Part shown: in pieces, positions 25,923 to 36,231 of the stretch
Numbering within the stretch: the stretch's first letter is position 1
How the letters are laid out: every line of letters begins with the position of its first letter
NCBI GenBank assembly: GCA_022825385.1
Contig: JAJDWX010000022.1
Span: 1-64,000, forward strand
Length of the DNA: 64,000 nt
DNA from: Rhodothermales bacterium
GTDB lineage: Bacteria; Bacteroidota; Rhodothermia; Rhodothermales; VXPQ01
Reading direction: 5' to 3'
The notes under the pieces: generated by a model
Database searches by the model: none
Told to the model about the DNA's origin: nothing
The model's input: only the letters and a program-made list of their open reading frames with translations
Position numbers and translations under genes: made by a program

Positions 25923-28589
25923 CTACGCTTCGTTCAGCGCCGCTTGCGCCGCGGCGAGGCGGGCGATGGGCACCCGGAAGGGCGAGCAGGATACGTAGTC
26001 CAGGCCCGTCCGGTAGCAGAACCCGATGGACGAAGGCTCGCCGCCGTGCTCCCCGCAGATGCCCACCTTGAGGTCGCTCCGCGTGGCGCGTCCGCGCTCC
26101 GTGCCGATCTGCACGAGTTGCCCGACGCCCTTCTGGTCCAGCGCCTGAAACGGATCGTCCGCCAGAATCTTGCCCTCCACATAGTACGGCAGGAACTTCC
26201 CGGCGTCGTCCCGGCTGTACCCGAAGCCCATCTGGGTCAAATCGTTCGTGCCGAAGGAGAAGAAGTCCGCCTCGCGCGCAATCTCGTCCGCCACCAGCGC
26301 GGCGCGCGGCACCTCGATCATGGTGCCCACGAGGTACTCCACAGATGCCCCCTTTTCGGCGAAAACGTCCTTCGCGGTCCGGTCGATGACCGCTTTCTGG
26401 TTGGAAAATTCTTCCAGCGTACCCACGAGCGGCACCATGATTTCCGGGAGCACTTCGACGCCTTCTCCCGAAAGTTCCACCGCCGCTTCAAGGAGGGCGC
26501 GGGTTTGCATCTCGGTGATTTCCGGGTAGGTTATGCCCAGGCGGCACCCGCGGTGGCCCAGCATGGGGTTGAATTCGTGCAAGAACGCCACCTTGGCCTC
26601 GACGACGTGCAGGGCGACGCCGAGCGCGTCCGCCATTTCCTGCTGCCCCGCTTCGTCGTGCGGCAGGAATTCGTGCAGGGGCGGATCCAGCAGGCGCACC
26701 GTTACCGGCTTGCCCGCCATGGCCCGGAAGATGCCCAGAAAATCTTCCTTCTGATAGGGGAGGAGTTTGGCGAGCGCCTCGCGCCGGTCCTTTTCGGAGT
26801 CCGCCAGGATCATCTCCCGAACGGCCTGAATGCGTCCGCCCTCGAAGAACATATGCTCGGTGCGGCACAAGCCAATGCCTTCCGCGCCGAACTCGATGGC
26901 CTTGGCGGCGTCCGCCGGCGCGTCGGCGTTCGTGCGCACCTTCATCGCCCGGAATTCGTCGGTCCATTCCATGAACTCCCCGAACGCGCCGCCCATTTCC
27001 GGCTCCACCAGCGGCTGTTGCCCGGAAATGACTTCGCCGGTCGTTCCGTTGATAGAAAGCCAGTCGCCTTCGCGGAACGTAACCTTGCCGTTGGTGAACG
27101 ACTTGTCCCGATAATTGATTACGATTTCGTTGCAGCCCGCCACGCACGGCTTGCCCCACCCCCGGGCCACGACGGCTGCGTGGGAGGTCATGCCGCCCCG
27201 CGACGTCAGAATGCCCTCGGCGGCGTCCATGCCCCCTACGTCCTCCGGGCTGGTTTCGATGCGGGCGAGGATGACCTTTTTGCCGTCCGCTTTCCAGGCC
27301 TCGGCTTCGTCCGCCGAAAACACGATCTGCCCGACCGCGGCGCCGGGCGAGGCGGGCAGCCCCTGTCCGATCACGTCGGGTTTGTAGGCGTCCATGTCCT
27401 TGAATTGCGGATGCAGCACCTGGTCCAGGTGGTTCGGCTCCACAAGGTCCCGCACCGCCGTTCGCTGGTCCACGAGGCCTTCCTTCACCATGTCCACCGC
27501 GATGGTCACCGCCGCCGTGCCGGTGCGCTTCCCGTTGCGCGTCTGGAGGATGAAGAGCCGGTTGTCCTGGATCGTGAACTCGATGTCCTGCATGTTGCGG
27601 TAATGCTTTTCGAGCCGGTCGGTCACCTCCAGCAACTGTTTGTACGCCTCGGGGAAATGATCCGACATGCGGCTGATGTCCTCGGGCGTACGGATGCCGG
27701 CCACCACGTCCTCGCCCTGCGCGTTGACCAGAAATTCCCCGTAGAGCAGGTGTTCTCCGGTCGAAGGATTGCGCGTAAAACATACGCCGGTGCCGCTCGT
27801 CGGCCCCATGTTGCCGTAGACCATGGCCTGCACGTTTACCGCCGTGCCCAGCAGGCCCGCGATCTTGTTGATGCGCCGGTACTTGACGGCCCGTTCCGCG
27901 TCCCACGAAGAAAACACGGCGTTGACGGCGAAGCGCAGCTGCTCCCGGGGGTCTTCGGGAAACATGTGGCTGGTGTTCTGGCGATAGATGGCCTTGTAGC
28001 GCTCCACCAGGACTTTCAGGTCGTCCGCCTCGAGGTCCATGTCGTTTTCCACGCCCCGTTCTTGCTTGAGCGCTTCGATGGCCTCCTCGAAATGTTCGTG
28101 CGGCACGCCCACCACGACGTCTCCGAACATATCGATGAACCGCCGGTAGGCGTCGTAGGCGAAGCGCGGGTTGCCCGTGCGGCGGGCCAGCCCTTCCGCA
28201 ACCGCGTCGTTCATGCCCAGGTTCAGCACGGTGTCCATCATGCCCGGCATGGAGATCGCCGCGCCGCTGCGCACCGACACCAGCAGCGGATTTTCCGGAT
28301 TCCCCAGTTTGGCCTGCATATCGGCTTCGAGGCGGACAATGGCCTCCTCGATTTGTTCTTCCAGCCCGTCGGGCCAGGCATGCCCCTCGGAGGAATAATA
28401 GCGGCAGGCCTCGGTGGAGATGGTGCATCCCGGCGGCACGGGCAGGCCTATCGCGCTCATTTCGGCCAGATTGGCGCCTTTGCCTCCCAGCAGGGATTTC
28501 ATGCTTCGGTCGCCTTCCGCGCGGCCTCCCCCGAAACTGTATACGTATTTGACGGTTTGCGCTGCGTCGGTTTGGTCGTGCGTGTTCAT
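25923..28589 (-). CDS. ppdK: Pyruvate, phosphate dikinase
   Basis: An 888-residue protein from the ATG at 28589, the usual length. The N-terminal nucleotide-binding domain contains '[20 protein letters not shown]'. The swivelling phospho-histidine domain has [13 protein letters not shown] with the catalytic His at residue 470. The C-terminal TIM barrel includes '[10 protein letters not shown]' and [11 protein letters not shown] with the catalytic Cys at residue 845. It interconverts pyruvate, ATP and phosphate with PEP, AMP and pyrophosphate, at the gluconeogenic/glycolytic branch. The ATG at 28589 was preferred because similarity begins shortly after it. It is divergent from topA. Confidence 0.97.
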   Translation of the reverse strand: MNTHDQTDAAQTVKYVYSFGGGRAEGDRSMKSLLGGKGANLAEMSAIGLPVPPGCTISTEACRYYSSEGHAWPDGLEEQIEEAIVRLEADMQAKLGNPENPLLVSVRSGAAISMPGMMDTVLNLGMNDAVAEGLARRTGNPRFAYDAYRRFIDMFGDVVVGVPHEHFEEAIEALKQERGVENDMDLEADDLKVLVERYKAIYRQNTSHMFPEDPREQLRFAVNAVFSSWDAERAVKYRRINKIAGLLGTAVNVQAMVYGNMGPTSGTGVCFTRNPSTGEHLLYGEFLVNAQGEDVVAGIRTPEDISRMSDHFPEAYKQLLEVTDRLEKHYRNMQDIEFTIQDNRLFILQTRNGKRTGTAAVTIAVDMVKEGLVDQRTAVRDLVEPNHLDQVLHPQFKDMDAYKPDVIGQGLPASPGAAVGQIVFSADEAEAWKADGKKVILARIETSPEDVGGMDAAEGILTSRGGMTSHAAVVARGWGKPCVAGCNEIVINYRDKSFTNGKVTFREGDWLSINGTTGEVISGQQPLVEPEMGGAFGEFMEWTDEFRAMKVRTNADAPADAAKAIEFGAEGIGLCRTEHMFFEGGRIQAVREMILADSEKDRREALAKLLPYQKEDFLGIFRAMAGKPVTVRLLDPPLHEFLPHDEAGQQEMADALGVALHVVEAKVAFLHEFNPMLGHRGCRLGITYPEITEMQTRALLEAAVELSGEGVEVLPEIMVPLVGTLEEFSNQKAVIDRTAKDVFAEKGASVEYLVGTMIEVPRAALVADEIAREADFFSFGTNDLTQMGFGYSRDDAGKFLPYYVEGKILADDPFQALDQKGVGQLVQIGTERGRATRSDLKVGICGEHGGEPSSIGFCYRTGLDYVSCSPFRVPIARLAAAQAALNEA

Positions 28590-28886
28590 GTGCAGAGATT
28601 GCGTTACTAATAACGAATGATTCAGATGGCGAATGATCTGGATGGCGCGCCAGGGCGCCCTGTTCGCCGTTTGGCCCCGGCGCCGCAGGAATATAAATCG
28701 AAACATTCCTGGCTCCGCGCCGAAAAAAGGCCTATCCTGACAAATTACGAAAAATTCTGGAAAGAATTAAAAATTGCGCCGTCTTTTGCGAATCCGGCCC
28801 CTGCGTTCGGGAACGATGCGCGGGGGATAGCGTGAGAAGGCGCGCATTCCGCCGCTGTTTTTTTCGCACCGTACCCTTCTTTGCGC
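28590..28886. promoter_or_regulatory. Divergent intergenic region between ppdK and topA
   Basis: This 297-bp region must hold the promoters of ppdK (minus) and topA (plus). An AT-rich patch at about 28738-28788 contains AATTCTGGAAAGAATT, a small inverted repeat. No consensus promoter or RNA element could be assigned. Confidence 0.4.
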
Positions 28887-31490
28887 ATGAAGCGATTGGT
28901 TGTCGTCGAATCGCCTACCAAGGCCAAAACCATCCGGAATTTCCTCCCCGCCGGTTTCAGGGTGGAGGCGAGCATGGGGCACATTCGCGACCTGCCCCGG
29001 AAAGCCTCCGAGATACCGCAGGCGCGCCGGGAGCAATTATGGGAGCACTATGGCGTGGACGTGGACAACGGGTTCGCCCCCGTGTACGTAACGCCTCCCG
29101 ACAAGCAAAAAGTGGTGCGAAAACTTCGCGCGGCGCTCAAGGAAGTCGACGAACTGTACATCGCCACGGACGAAGACCGCGAGGGCGAATCGATAGGCTG
29201 GCATCTCGTCGAGGCGCTGTCGCCCAGGATTCCCGTGCGGCGCATGGTGTTTCACGAAATTACGCAGGAAGCCATCCAGCGCGCGCTCCGCGAAACGCGA
29301 GACATCGACCGAAGCCTTGTAGACGCGCAGGAAACGCGGCGCATTCTGGACCGCCTCGTCGGATACAGCATTTCCCCGCTCCTTTGGCGCAAGATCGCCC
29401 CGAAATTGTCCGCGGGGCGCGTACAGAGCGTGGCGACCCGGCTGCTTGTGCAGCGAGAGAAACAGCGGATGGTCTTCGTTCCGGCCATCTGGCTCGACCT
29501 GAAGGCGTCGCTGTCGGCGGAGGGCCAGGCGTTCCAGGCGGAAATGACGCATTACGGCGGGGTGCGCCTTGCCGCGGGCAAGGATTTCGACGACCATACC
29601 GGGCGGCTCCGGGAAGAACTGGAGCCAGGCAAGGACCTGGTGTTGCTTGGCGAAGCGCAGGCCCGGGCGCTGGTCGCCGAGCTGCCGGACCGCGCCTGGC
29701 GGGTGGTCCAGGTCGAGGAGCGGATGACGTCGCCCTCGCCGCCGCCGCCGTTCATTACTTCGACCTTGCAGCAGGAAGGGAGCCGCAAATTGCGTTTTTC
29801 CGCCCGGCGGACCATGCAAGTCGCGCAGCGCCTCTACGAGCAGGGCCTGATCACCTATATGCGCACCGACTCCACCCAGCTTTCCGACGAGGCCATTCGG
29901 GCCAGCCGGAAGGCGGTCGCCGCGCGGTACGGCAAGGAATATCTGCCCGCGAAGCCAAGGCGTTTCGGGGGCAAGGTGGCGAATGCGCAGGAGGCGCACG
30001 AGGCGATTCGGCCCGCCGGGAGCGATATGAAAACGAGAGACGAACTGGGCTTGAGTGGCGAGGAGGCGGATTTGTACGAACTGATATGGAAGCGCACCGT
30101 GGCGGGCCAGATGGCCAAGGCCCGCGTGCGTCGCCGCGCGGTGCGCATCGAGGCCGGCGAAGGGGAGGACGCGGCCGGCTTCCGGGCGTCGGGACAGCAG
30201 GTTGAATTTCAGGGGTTCTACCGGGCCTACGTGGAAGGGTCCGACGACCCGGACGCCGCCCTGGAGCATCGCGACCGCCCGCTGCCGCCCATGGCCGAAG
30301 GCGACGCGCTGGTCTGCCGCGAGGTGGAGTCCGTGGAGCACGAGACGAAGCCGCCCGCCCGGTACACGGAAGCCACGCTGGTGCAGATGCTCGAAAAAGA
30401 GGGCATCGGACGGCCCAGCACCTATGCCTCTATTATAGACACGATCGTGCGCCGCGAATACGTGCGGCGCAGCGGATCGCAACTGGCGCCCACGTTTACG
30501 GCGTTCGCTGCGGTCCAGCTCCTCGAAGATCAGTTCGCCGACCTGGTCGATGTGGGCTTCACGGCGGACATGGAGCAGATTCTGGACGATATCGCTACGG
30601 GAGATCGCGCCTCGACCGGGTGGCTGGAGGACTTTTACCTTGGCGACGCGGGGCTTGTGCAGCAGGTGCAGGCAGGACAGGACCGGATCGACCCCAGAAA
30701 AATATCCACGATTTCCTCCCCGAAATGGACCGGGTTCGTCGTGCGCACGGGGAAATACGGGCCGTATGTGGAAGGCAAGGTGAACGGCGCGTCTGCCCGG
30801 GCGTCCATTCCGAGGGAACTGTCTCCCGGCGATCTTTCTGCGGAAGCGTTGCAGTCGCTGCTGGAAACTTCCTCCAACGGCAGCAAGGAGCATCCGATTT
30901 GCGCGCACCCGGAAAGCGGGCTGGACGTGCTGCTTTGCCAGGGCCCCTACGGTCCCTATGTGCAGCTGGGCCGGGTGGGGGACGTAACAGGCAAGCCGAA
31001 GCGCGTTTCGTTGCCCAAGGATACGCCCCCGGAAGCGGTAGATTCGGAACTGGCGCTGGCCTTGCTGGAACTGCCCCGGTCCCTGGGCGCGCATCCGGAG
31101 ACGGGCAAACCTGTGCTTGCGAATATCGGTCGGTACGGCCCGTACGTGCAGCACGAACGAACCTTCGTGTCGCTTACGGAAGGAGACGACGTGCTGTTTG
31201 TGGAGCTGGACCGGGCGCTTGCGCTCCTGGCGCAGCCCAGGAAAGGCGTGGGGCCGCTCCGCGTCCTCGGCGAGCACCCCCAAACCGGCGATCCGGTGGA
31301 CGTGCGCAAGGGGCGGTATGGCCCGTACGTAAAGCACGGCAAGGTCAACGCGTCCATTCCGAAAACCCTGTCCCCGGAGGAGATTACGCTGGAGGAGGCG
31401 CTGGGTTTGCTGGCGGAAAAGGCTGCTTCGGGCGGACGAATGCAAGGAGGGCGCAGGGGGGCAGGCAGAAGGCGGTCCGCAAGGAAGTAG
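28887..31490 (+). CDS. topA: DNA topoisomerase I
   Basis: An 867-residue type IA topoisomerase that relaxes negative supercoils. The TOPRIM domain starts 'KRLVVVESPTKAKTI' and has D95-E-D97-R-E99. The active-site tyrosine is Tyr324 in 'LITYMRTDST'. No CxxC zinc fingers are visible at the C-terminus. Instead there are about four copies of the repeat of the form 'HPETGKPVLANIGRYGPYVQ', known from zinc-finger-less TopA proteins. The tail is Arg/Gly-rich. The ATG at 28887 was chosen because the conserved protein begins there. It converges on rsgA with about 30 bp between stops. Confidence 0.96.
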   Translation: MKRLVVVESPTKAKTIRNFLPAGFRVEASMGHIRDLPRKASEIPQARREQLWEHYGVDVDNGFAPVYVTPPDKQKVVRKLRAALKEVDELYIATDEDREGESIGWHLVEALSPRIPVRRMVFHEITQEAIQRALRETRDIDRSLVDAQETRRILDRLVGYSISPLLWRKIAPKLSAGRVQSVATRLLVQREKQRMVFVPAIWLDLKASLSAEGQAFQAEMTHYGGVRLAAGKDFDDHTGRLREELEPGKDLVLLGEAQARALVAELPDRAWRVVQVEERMTSPSPPPPFITSTLQQEGSRKLRFSARRTMQVAQRLYEQGLITYMRTDSTQLSDEAIRASRKAVAARYGKEYLPAKPRRFGGKVANAQEAHEAIRPAGSDMKTRDELGLSGEEADLYELIWKRTVAGQMAKARVRRRAVRIEAGEGEDAAGFRASGQQVEFQGFYRAYVEGSDDPDAALEHRDRPLPPMAEGDALVCREVESVEHETKPPARYTEATLVQMLEKEGIGRPSTYASIIDTIVRREYVRRSGSQLAPTFTAFAAVQLLEDQFADLVDVGFTADMEQILDDIATGDRASTGWLEDFYLGDAGLVQQVQAGQDRIDPRKISTISSPKWTGFVVRTGKYGPYVEGKVNGASARASIPRELSPGDLSAEALQSLLETSSNGSKEHPICAHPESGLDVLLCQGPYGPYVQLGRVGDVTGKPKRVSLPKDTPPEAVDSELALALLELPRSLGAHPETGKPVLANIGRYGPYVQHERTFVSLTEGDDVLFVELDRALALLAQPRKGVGPLRVLGEHPQTGDPVDVRKGRYGPYVKHGKVNASIPKTLSPEEITLEEALGLLAEKAASGGRMQGGRRGAGRRRSARK

Positions 31491-31521
31491 GAAGCAGCCC
31501 GCCGGCGTTGGCCCGTCTTGC

Positions 31522-32508
31522 TTAGCGCCCCACGTCCTTGTCCCCCAGCCGGATGGCGTCCAGGATGTTGAGGTAACGCTGGTACCGCCCGCCGGAAACG
31601 CCGCCGTCCTCTACGCCTTGCCGGACGCCGCAGTCCGGTTCGTGGTCGTGGGTGCAGGTAGGGAATCGGCAGGCCTCGATGTACGGCTTGAACTCGACGA
31701 AATAGTGTGAAAGCTCCCAGGGTTTGATGTGCAGGACGCCGAATTCCCGGATGCCGGGCGTATCGACGATATAGCCGCCGCTGCCCAGGGCGAAGAGCGT
31801 GGCGCAGGCGGTCGTATGGCGGCCCCGCCGCGTTTTTTCGCTCACCTCGGCCGTTCGGACGTCCAGACCGGGTTCGAGCGCGTTGATCAGCGAAGATTTG
31901 CCCACGCCCGATGGCCCGGCGAATACGCTTGTTTTGTCGTCGAGGCGGGCTTTCAGGGCCGCGACGCCTTCTCCGGTTTCGGCGCTTGTGGTCAGGACGG
32001 GATAGCCAATGCGCAGGTACTCGTCGCAGAGTCTCGACAGGGTTGCGGCATGTTCCTTTCGGGCCAGGTCCACCTTGTTGAACAGGACGCCCGCCGGGAT
32101 TTCGTTTGCTTCCGCCGTCGCCAGCACCCGGTCCACGAAGCCCGCGTTGGGGCGCGGCAAGCGGACGGATTGCACCACCCATATGTGGTCGATATTCGCC
32201 GCCAGAATATGTTCGCGTCCTACCCGCCTTCCGGCGGCGCGGCGGCCCAGCTGGTTCCTGCGCTCGTGAATATGCGTGATGACCCCGGCCCCGTCGGGGT
32301 TTCGCTGCATCGTAACCCGGTCTCCCACGGCCACGGGGCTTGTGGCGTCCTGTTCTTCCAGTTGAAACCGCCCGCGTACGCGCGCCGGAATGGTTTCGTC
32401 CCCGGCGCGTACGTCGCACCAGCTTCCCGTCGATCGGACCACCGTGCCTTCAAGGAGGTCGTCCGGGGGGCGTTCCGAAGCGGAATGTGCGTTCGGCGAG
32501 GCGTTCAT
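31522..32508 (-). CDS. rsgA: Ribosome small-subunit-dependent GTPase A
   Basis: A 328-residue circularly permuted GTPase that helps late maturation of the 30S subunit. An N-terminal OB fold ('DLLEGTVVRSTGSWCDVRAG') is followed by the permuted G motifs: 'LFNKVDLA' (G4), 'SAETGEG' (G5), 'FAGPSGVGKSSLINAL' (G1) and 'VDTPGIREF' (G3). A C-terminal zinc finger is formed by Cys residues in 'CRFPTCTHDHEPDCGV'. All expected motifs are intact. Confidence 0.96.
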   Translation of the reverse strand: MNASPNAHSASERPPDDLLEGTVVRSTGSWCDVRAGDETIPARVRGRFQLEEQDATSPVAVGDRVTMQRNPDGAGVITHIHERRNQLGRRAAGRRVGREHILAANIDHIWVVQSVRLPRPNAGFVDRVLATAEANEIPAGVLFNKVDLARKEHAATLSRLCDEYLRIGYPVLTTSAETGEGVAALKARLDDKTSVFAGPSGVGKSSLINALEPGLDVRTAEVSEKTRRGRHTTACATLFALGSGGYIVDTPGIREFGVLHIKPWELSHYFVEFKPYIEACRFPTCTHDHEPDCGVRQGVEDGGVSGGRYQRYLNILDAIRLGDKDVGR

Positions 32509-32646
32509 GGGCGCTTGGCGGCGGCGGAGGGCAGCGGAACTTTCGCGCCCGTTTTTCGTCTACCGGGAAAGGACGCGAGGACCGCATGGAAGACTGCATA
32601 CTCGCCAGGCCACGCGCCTGTTCGCGGAAAGATCATTCGCAAGACC

Positions 32647-33072
32647 ATGAACGATACCGGTTCGGAAAAGAAGAACGAAACGTATCAACGCATGCGTTCC
32701 GATTTCGATGCGCTTTCTGCGCAGGAAAAAGTTGTTTTTCTTGCGGAGGCGGCGTCTTCCACCGTCGTTCGAGGCGCGCAGCAATTCGGCGAGGCGCTTT
32801 CCGGGGAAATCGACGACTTTCTGGGCAAGCGCGACAAACCGTCCGGCAAGGAGGCGCCGGGAACCGACGACGAGAATATTTCGGTGACCGATGCGGCGGG
32901 AGCGGTCGCGCGCAGCCTGCAACGGTTTGGGCAGGTTCTTTCGCACGAGGTCGAGGATTTGTTCAGGAAGCGGTTCGGCGAGGACGAGGCGGCGCGGGAA
33001 GAATCTGCGGCGCCGGGCGACGACGATGCGCAGGCGGGCGACGCGGGCAAAACCGACGAGGCGACGGCGTGA
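32647..33072 (+). CDS. Small acidic protein with duplicated helical motif, unknown function
   Basis: A 141-residue protein of no recognised family. Residues about 39-62 ('TVVRGAQQFGEALSGEIDDF') and 85-109 ('AVARSLQRFGQVLSHEVEDL') are two copies of the same amphipathic motif, pattern V-x-R-x-x-Q-x-F-G-x-x-L-S-x-E-[IV]-[DE]-D-[FL]. The C-terminal 30 residues are strongly acidic. There is no signal peptide or membrane segment, so it is cytoplasmic and possibly a coiled-coil or phasin-like protein. It overlaps the next gene by GTGA, so the two are probably translated together and may act together. Confidence 0.6.
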   Translation: MNDTGSEKKNETYQRMRSDFDALSAQEKVVFLAEAASSTVVRGAQQFGEALSGEIDDFLGKRDKPSGKEAPGTDDENISVTDAAGAVARSLQRFGQVLSHEVEDLFRKRFGEDEAAREESAAPGDDDAQAGDAGKTDEATA

Positions 33073-33311
33073 GCAAGGCGGACCCCCCTTTGGAAGAGCG
33101 CATCGTCGAGTTTGACCGGCTCAATACGCTGGGCAAACTGGCGTGCCTTGGCGGGCTTGCCGCCCGGCTCGCCGCCGGGACGCTCCACGCAGCCGCCCGG
33201 CGGGCCGCGACCCTCTGCGCGGACTCCGCAAAGGCGTTCAGAGAGGGCAAGGACCCGAATATCGACGAGGCCCGGATTATCGGCGAAGAGCAGGGTATCG
33301 ACAAGCCGTAG
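33069..33311 (+). CDS. Small helical protein, unknown function
   Basis: An 80-residue protein beginning with GTG inside the stop of the previous gene (GTGA overlap). It reads 'LEERIVEFDRLNTLGKLACL', then an alanine/leucine-rich stretch 'GGLAARLAAGTLHAAARRAA' that could form an amphipathic or membrane-associated helix, and a polar tail. No family was recognised. Tight coupling to the 141-residue acidic protein suggests a two-protein unit. A strong hairpin terminator follows directly. Confidence 0.55.
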   Translation: MSKADPPLEERIVEFDRLNTLGKLACLGGLAARLAAGTLHAAARRAATLCADSAKAFREGKDPNIDEARIIGEEQGIDKP

Positions 33312-33312
33312 C

Positions 33313-33343
33313 CTGTCGGCGCGTCGTCGCCGACAGTTCTTTG
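33313..33343 (+). terminator. Rho-independent terminator after the small two-gene unit
   Basis: Perfect 9-bp stem CTGTCGGCG / CGCCGACAG (33313-33321 with 33328-33336) around a 6-base loop, followed by TTCTTTG. It begins two bases after the stop codon. The stem also lies downstream of the convergent lon gene, but the T-rich side fits the plus strand. Confidence 0.75.
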
Positions 33344-33393
33344 CTCGTTGGCTCCCTGGCCCGCTGGCTCCCTGGCCCGAACGCGGCGGCCCG

Positions 33394-35925
33394 TCACGCA
33401 ATCTCCACGTCCACTTCCGCCCCGGTCGAGCCGTTGGCGTCGTGCGGAAGCGGTTTTTCCTTGTCTTCGGCGGCGCAGAACGCCTCTCGCGGGTCTGCGA
33501 CCGGTTCTTCTTCCAGCGCCCGGTCAAGAATGTCTTCCACGCGGCGCGCATAAAGAATGCGCAGTCCTTCCAGCGCGTCGTCGCCGATCTCCTTCACGTC
33601 TTTTTCGTTTTTGTCCGGAAGGATCACGGTTCGGATGCCCGCCCGCCGCGCGGCAAGGACTTTTTCCTTGATGCCCCCCACCGGCAGAATGAGTCCGCGC
33701 AAGGTAATTTCGCCGGTCATGGCTACGTCGTGGCGGATGCGTCGCTGCGCGTAAATCGACACAAGGGCGCTTAGCATGGCGGCGCCTGCGGACGGGCCGT
33801 CTTTCGGCACCGCGCCCGCCGGCACATGAATGTGCACGTCCCATCGCCGGAACGCCTCTTCCGGAATGCCCAGCGTGTCCGCCCGCGATTTGACGTACGA
33901 AAGCGCGGCCTGGGCCGATTCTTTCATGACCTCGCCCAGTTTGCCGGTCAGGATGTGTTTTCCGGTTCCCCTCGATACGGAGGCTTCTATGAAAAGAATG
34001 TCGCCGCCGGTCGGGGTCCAGGCCAGCCCCGTAGCCACGCCGGGCACTTCCGTGTGCTGGGCCACCTCGGGAAAATGCTTGCGCCCGCCAAGGTATTTTT
34101 CCAGGTCTTCCGCCCGAATCGCGGCGGAGTCCGCTTCGCCCGTGGCGATCTGCCGGGCGACGCCCCGCGCTACGGCGCCGATCGTGCGTTCCAGCTTCCG
34201 TACGCCGGATTCGCGCGTGTATCCGTCTATGATGGTGCGGATGGCCTCGTCCTCCAGGGTCATTTGCTCTTCCGCGAGTCCGTTTTGCTCCAGTTGGCGG
34301 GGCGCGAGGTATTGCTTTGCGATCCGAAGTTTTTCTTCCCGGGTATATCCCGTGATTTCGATGCTTTCCATGCGATCCCGAAGGGGGCCGGGAATCATTT
34401 CCGGGAAGTTGGCCGTCGCAATGAAGAAAACCTTCGACAGGTCGTAGTCCAGCTCGATGTAGTGGTCGTTGAAATTGTCGTTTTGTTCTGGGTCCAGCAC
34501 TTCCAGCAGGGCGCTGGACGGGTCTCCCCGAAAATCCGCCCCGATCTTGTCCACCTCGTCCAGCATGAAGACGGGATTGTTGACGCCCGCCTTTTTGATC
34601 CCCTGGATTATTCGTCCCGGCAGCGCCGCCACATAGGTGCGCCGGTGCCCCCGGATTTCCGCCTCGTCCCGGATGCCGCCCAGGCTCATGCGGACGAATT
34701 TCCGCCCGATGGCGCGGGCAATGCTTTTGCCCAGGCTCGTTTTGCCGACGCCGGGGGGGCCGTACAGGCACAGGATGGGCGCTTTCATGTCCCCCTTCAG
34801 GTGCAGGACCGCAAGGTATTCGAGGATGCGTTTCTTTACCTGATCCAGTCCGTAATGGTCTTCGTCCAGCACCTCGGCGGCCCGCGCAATATCCAGGTCG
34901 TCTTTCGAATACTCCAGCCACGGCAGGTCCAGCAGCCAGTCCACGTAATTGCGTGTGACGGCGTAGTCCGGCGAAGCCGGGTGCGATCGCGACAGGCGCG
35001 TTATTTCCTTGCCCAGCGTTTCCCGCACATGTTCTGGCAGCGATTTCTTTTCGGCCTTTGCGCGAAGCTCCTGGGCCTCGTCGCCGTTATTTTCGCTTTC
35101 GCCCAGTTCGTCCTGAATGATTTTCATCTGCTGGCGCAGCAGATATTCGCGCTGTTGCTTGTCCACGTCCGTGCGCACCCGGCTGCGGATGTCTTCGGAA
35201 ACCTGCAACATCTGAATTTCGCGATTCAGGTACTCCATGAGCTTGTCGGCGCGCCGGGTCAACTCGTTGAATTCGAGCAGGGCCTGCTTTTCCTCGACGC
35301 TGATCTGAAGATTCGAGGCGATGAAATGGACGAGCAGCGCAGGCGAGTCGATTTGCTGGACGGCGACGGCGGCTTCTCCAGGCAGGTGGGGCGACAGGTT
35401 GACGAACTGGATGGCCAGTTCCTTGACCGAGCGGATGCGCGCCTTGATTTCGATCTCGTCCGCGGCCCCGTCTTCGTCTATGGGGGTCGCGCGGGCCTTG
35501 AAGTACGGCTCGGTCTGGATGTACTCCTGGATTTCGAACCGCCGCCGGCCCTGAATGATCATTGAGTTGGGGCCGCCCGGAATCTTGATCAACTTGAGGA
35601 TTTCGGCCACCGTGCCAAGGCGATACAAGTCCTCCGTGCCGGGCGTTTCGATTTCGCTCCGCTTTTGCGCCACGGCCCCGATGATGCGTTTGCCTGCGAA
35701 CGCGTCTCGCGCCAGCTGTATGGAGGAATCGCGTCCGAGCGTGATGGGGAGGACGACGCCCGGATACAGCACGGTGTTGCGGAGCGCCAGCACGGGCAAT
35801 TCTTCCGGGACGTCCGCCGCGCCCATTTGTTTTTCCTCGTCGGGCGTGGGGAAGGGAATAAACTGCTCGTCGTCGTCGATGGCGCTGTGGCCGCGCGTAT
35901 CGAAGTATGGGTCCCGTGGAGGCAT
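33394..35925 (-). CDS. lon: ATP-dependent protease Lon
   Basis: An 843-residue LonA-type AAA+ protease that degrades misfolded and regulatory proteins in the cytoplasm. The N-terminal substrate-binding domain begins '[20 protein letters not shown]'. Walker A is [13 protein letters not shown] near residue 390, and 'MLDEVDKIG' is Walker B. The catalytic dyad is Ser712 in '[10 protein letters not shown]' and Lys753 in '[15 protein letters not shown]'. The ATG at 35925 was preferred over an upstream in-frame start because of fit to the family. The C-terminal 45 residues are an acidic extension. It is divergent from the cystathionine beta-synthase gene. Confidence 0.97.
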   Translation of the reverse strand: MPPRDPYFDTRGHSAIDDDEQFIPFPTPDEEKQMGAADVPEELPVLALRNTVLYPGVVLPITLGRDSSIQLARDAFAGKRIIGAVAQKRSEIETPGTEDLYRLGTVAEILKLIKIPGGPNSMIIQGRRRFEIQEYIQTEPYFKARATPIDEDGAADEIEIKARIRSVKELAIQFVNLSPHLPGEAAVAVQQIDSPALLVHFIASNLQISVEEKQALLEFNELTRRADKLMEYLNREIQMLQVSEDIRSRVRTDVDKQQREYLLRQQMKIIQDELGESENNGDEAQELRAKAEKKSLPEHVRETLGKEITRLSRSHPASPDYAVTRNYVDWLLDLPWLEYSKDDLDIARAAEVLDEDHYGLDQVKKRILEYLAVLHLKGDMKAPILCLYGPPGVGKTSLGKSIARAIGRKFVRMSLGGIRDEAEIRGHRRTYVAALPGRIIQGIKKAGVNNPVFMLDEVDKIGADFRGDPSSALLEVLDPEQNDNFNDHYIELDYDLSKVFFIATANFPEMIPGPLRDRMESIEITGYTREEKLRIAKQYLAPRQLEQNGLAEEQMTLEDEAIRTIIDGYTRESGVRKLERTIGAVARGVARQIATGEADSAAIRAEDLEKYLGGRKHFPEVAQHTEVPGVATGLAWTPTGGDILFIEASVSRGTGKHILTGKLGEVMKESAQAALSYVKSRADTLGIPEEAFRRWDVHIHVPAGAVPKDGPSAGAAMLSALVSIYAQRRIRHDVAMTGEITLRGLILPVGGIKEKVLAARRAGIRTVILPDKNEKDVKEIGDDALEGLRILYARRVEDILDRALEEEPVADPREAFCAAEDKEKPLPHDANGSTGAEVDVEIA

Positions 35926-36231
35926 AGGCAACGTGTTCCGGCAGGCAGGCAAGGCGGGCGAAGTTTAGGGAAAATACGGTTCCCGCCGCGTAAAGCAAGG
36001 GGGAAGCCCGCCATCCTCAAAAACCGGGCCAAGCGGGTTGTCTGCCAATATTGCGGGCATTCCGGGAGAATATTTCGGATTTTCGCCATGCAAGGGGCGT
36101 TTTTGTCGGCTTTTTCGTTACAAAAAGTTACAATTGGGCGCGTCTGTGCAGCGAGCAAAACGCCGCCTGATGCGTATTATCCAAATCGAGTTCACGCATT
36201 CTATCCACGCAATACAACCGGAAAGCGGATC
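35926..36231. promoter_or_regulatory. Divergent intergenic region between lon and the CBS gene
   Basis: This 306-bp region should contain both promoters. A direct repeat GTTACAA at 36117-36123 and 36127-36133, 10 bp apart (one helical turn), lies in an AT-rich patch 100 bp before the plus-strand gene. It could be a protein-binding site or overlap a promoter. No RNA element was recognised. Confidence 0.4.

Noticed and set aside
25944-28610. A very long open frame (888 codons) on the plus strand opposite ppdK
   Set aside because: It mirrors the ppdK gene in a GC-rich codon context and has no recognisable domain; it is a shadow frame.
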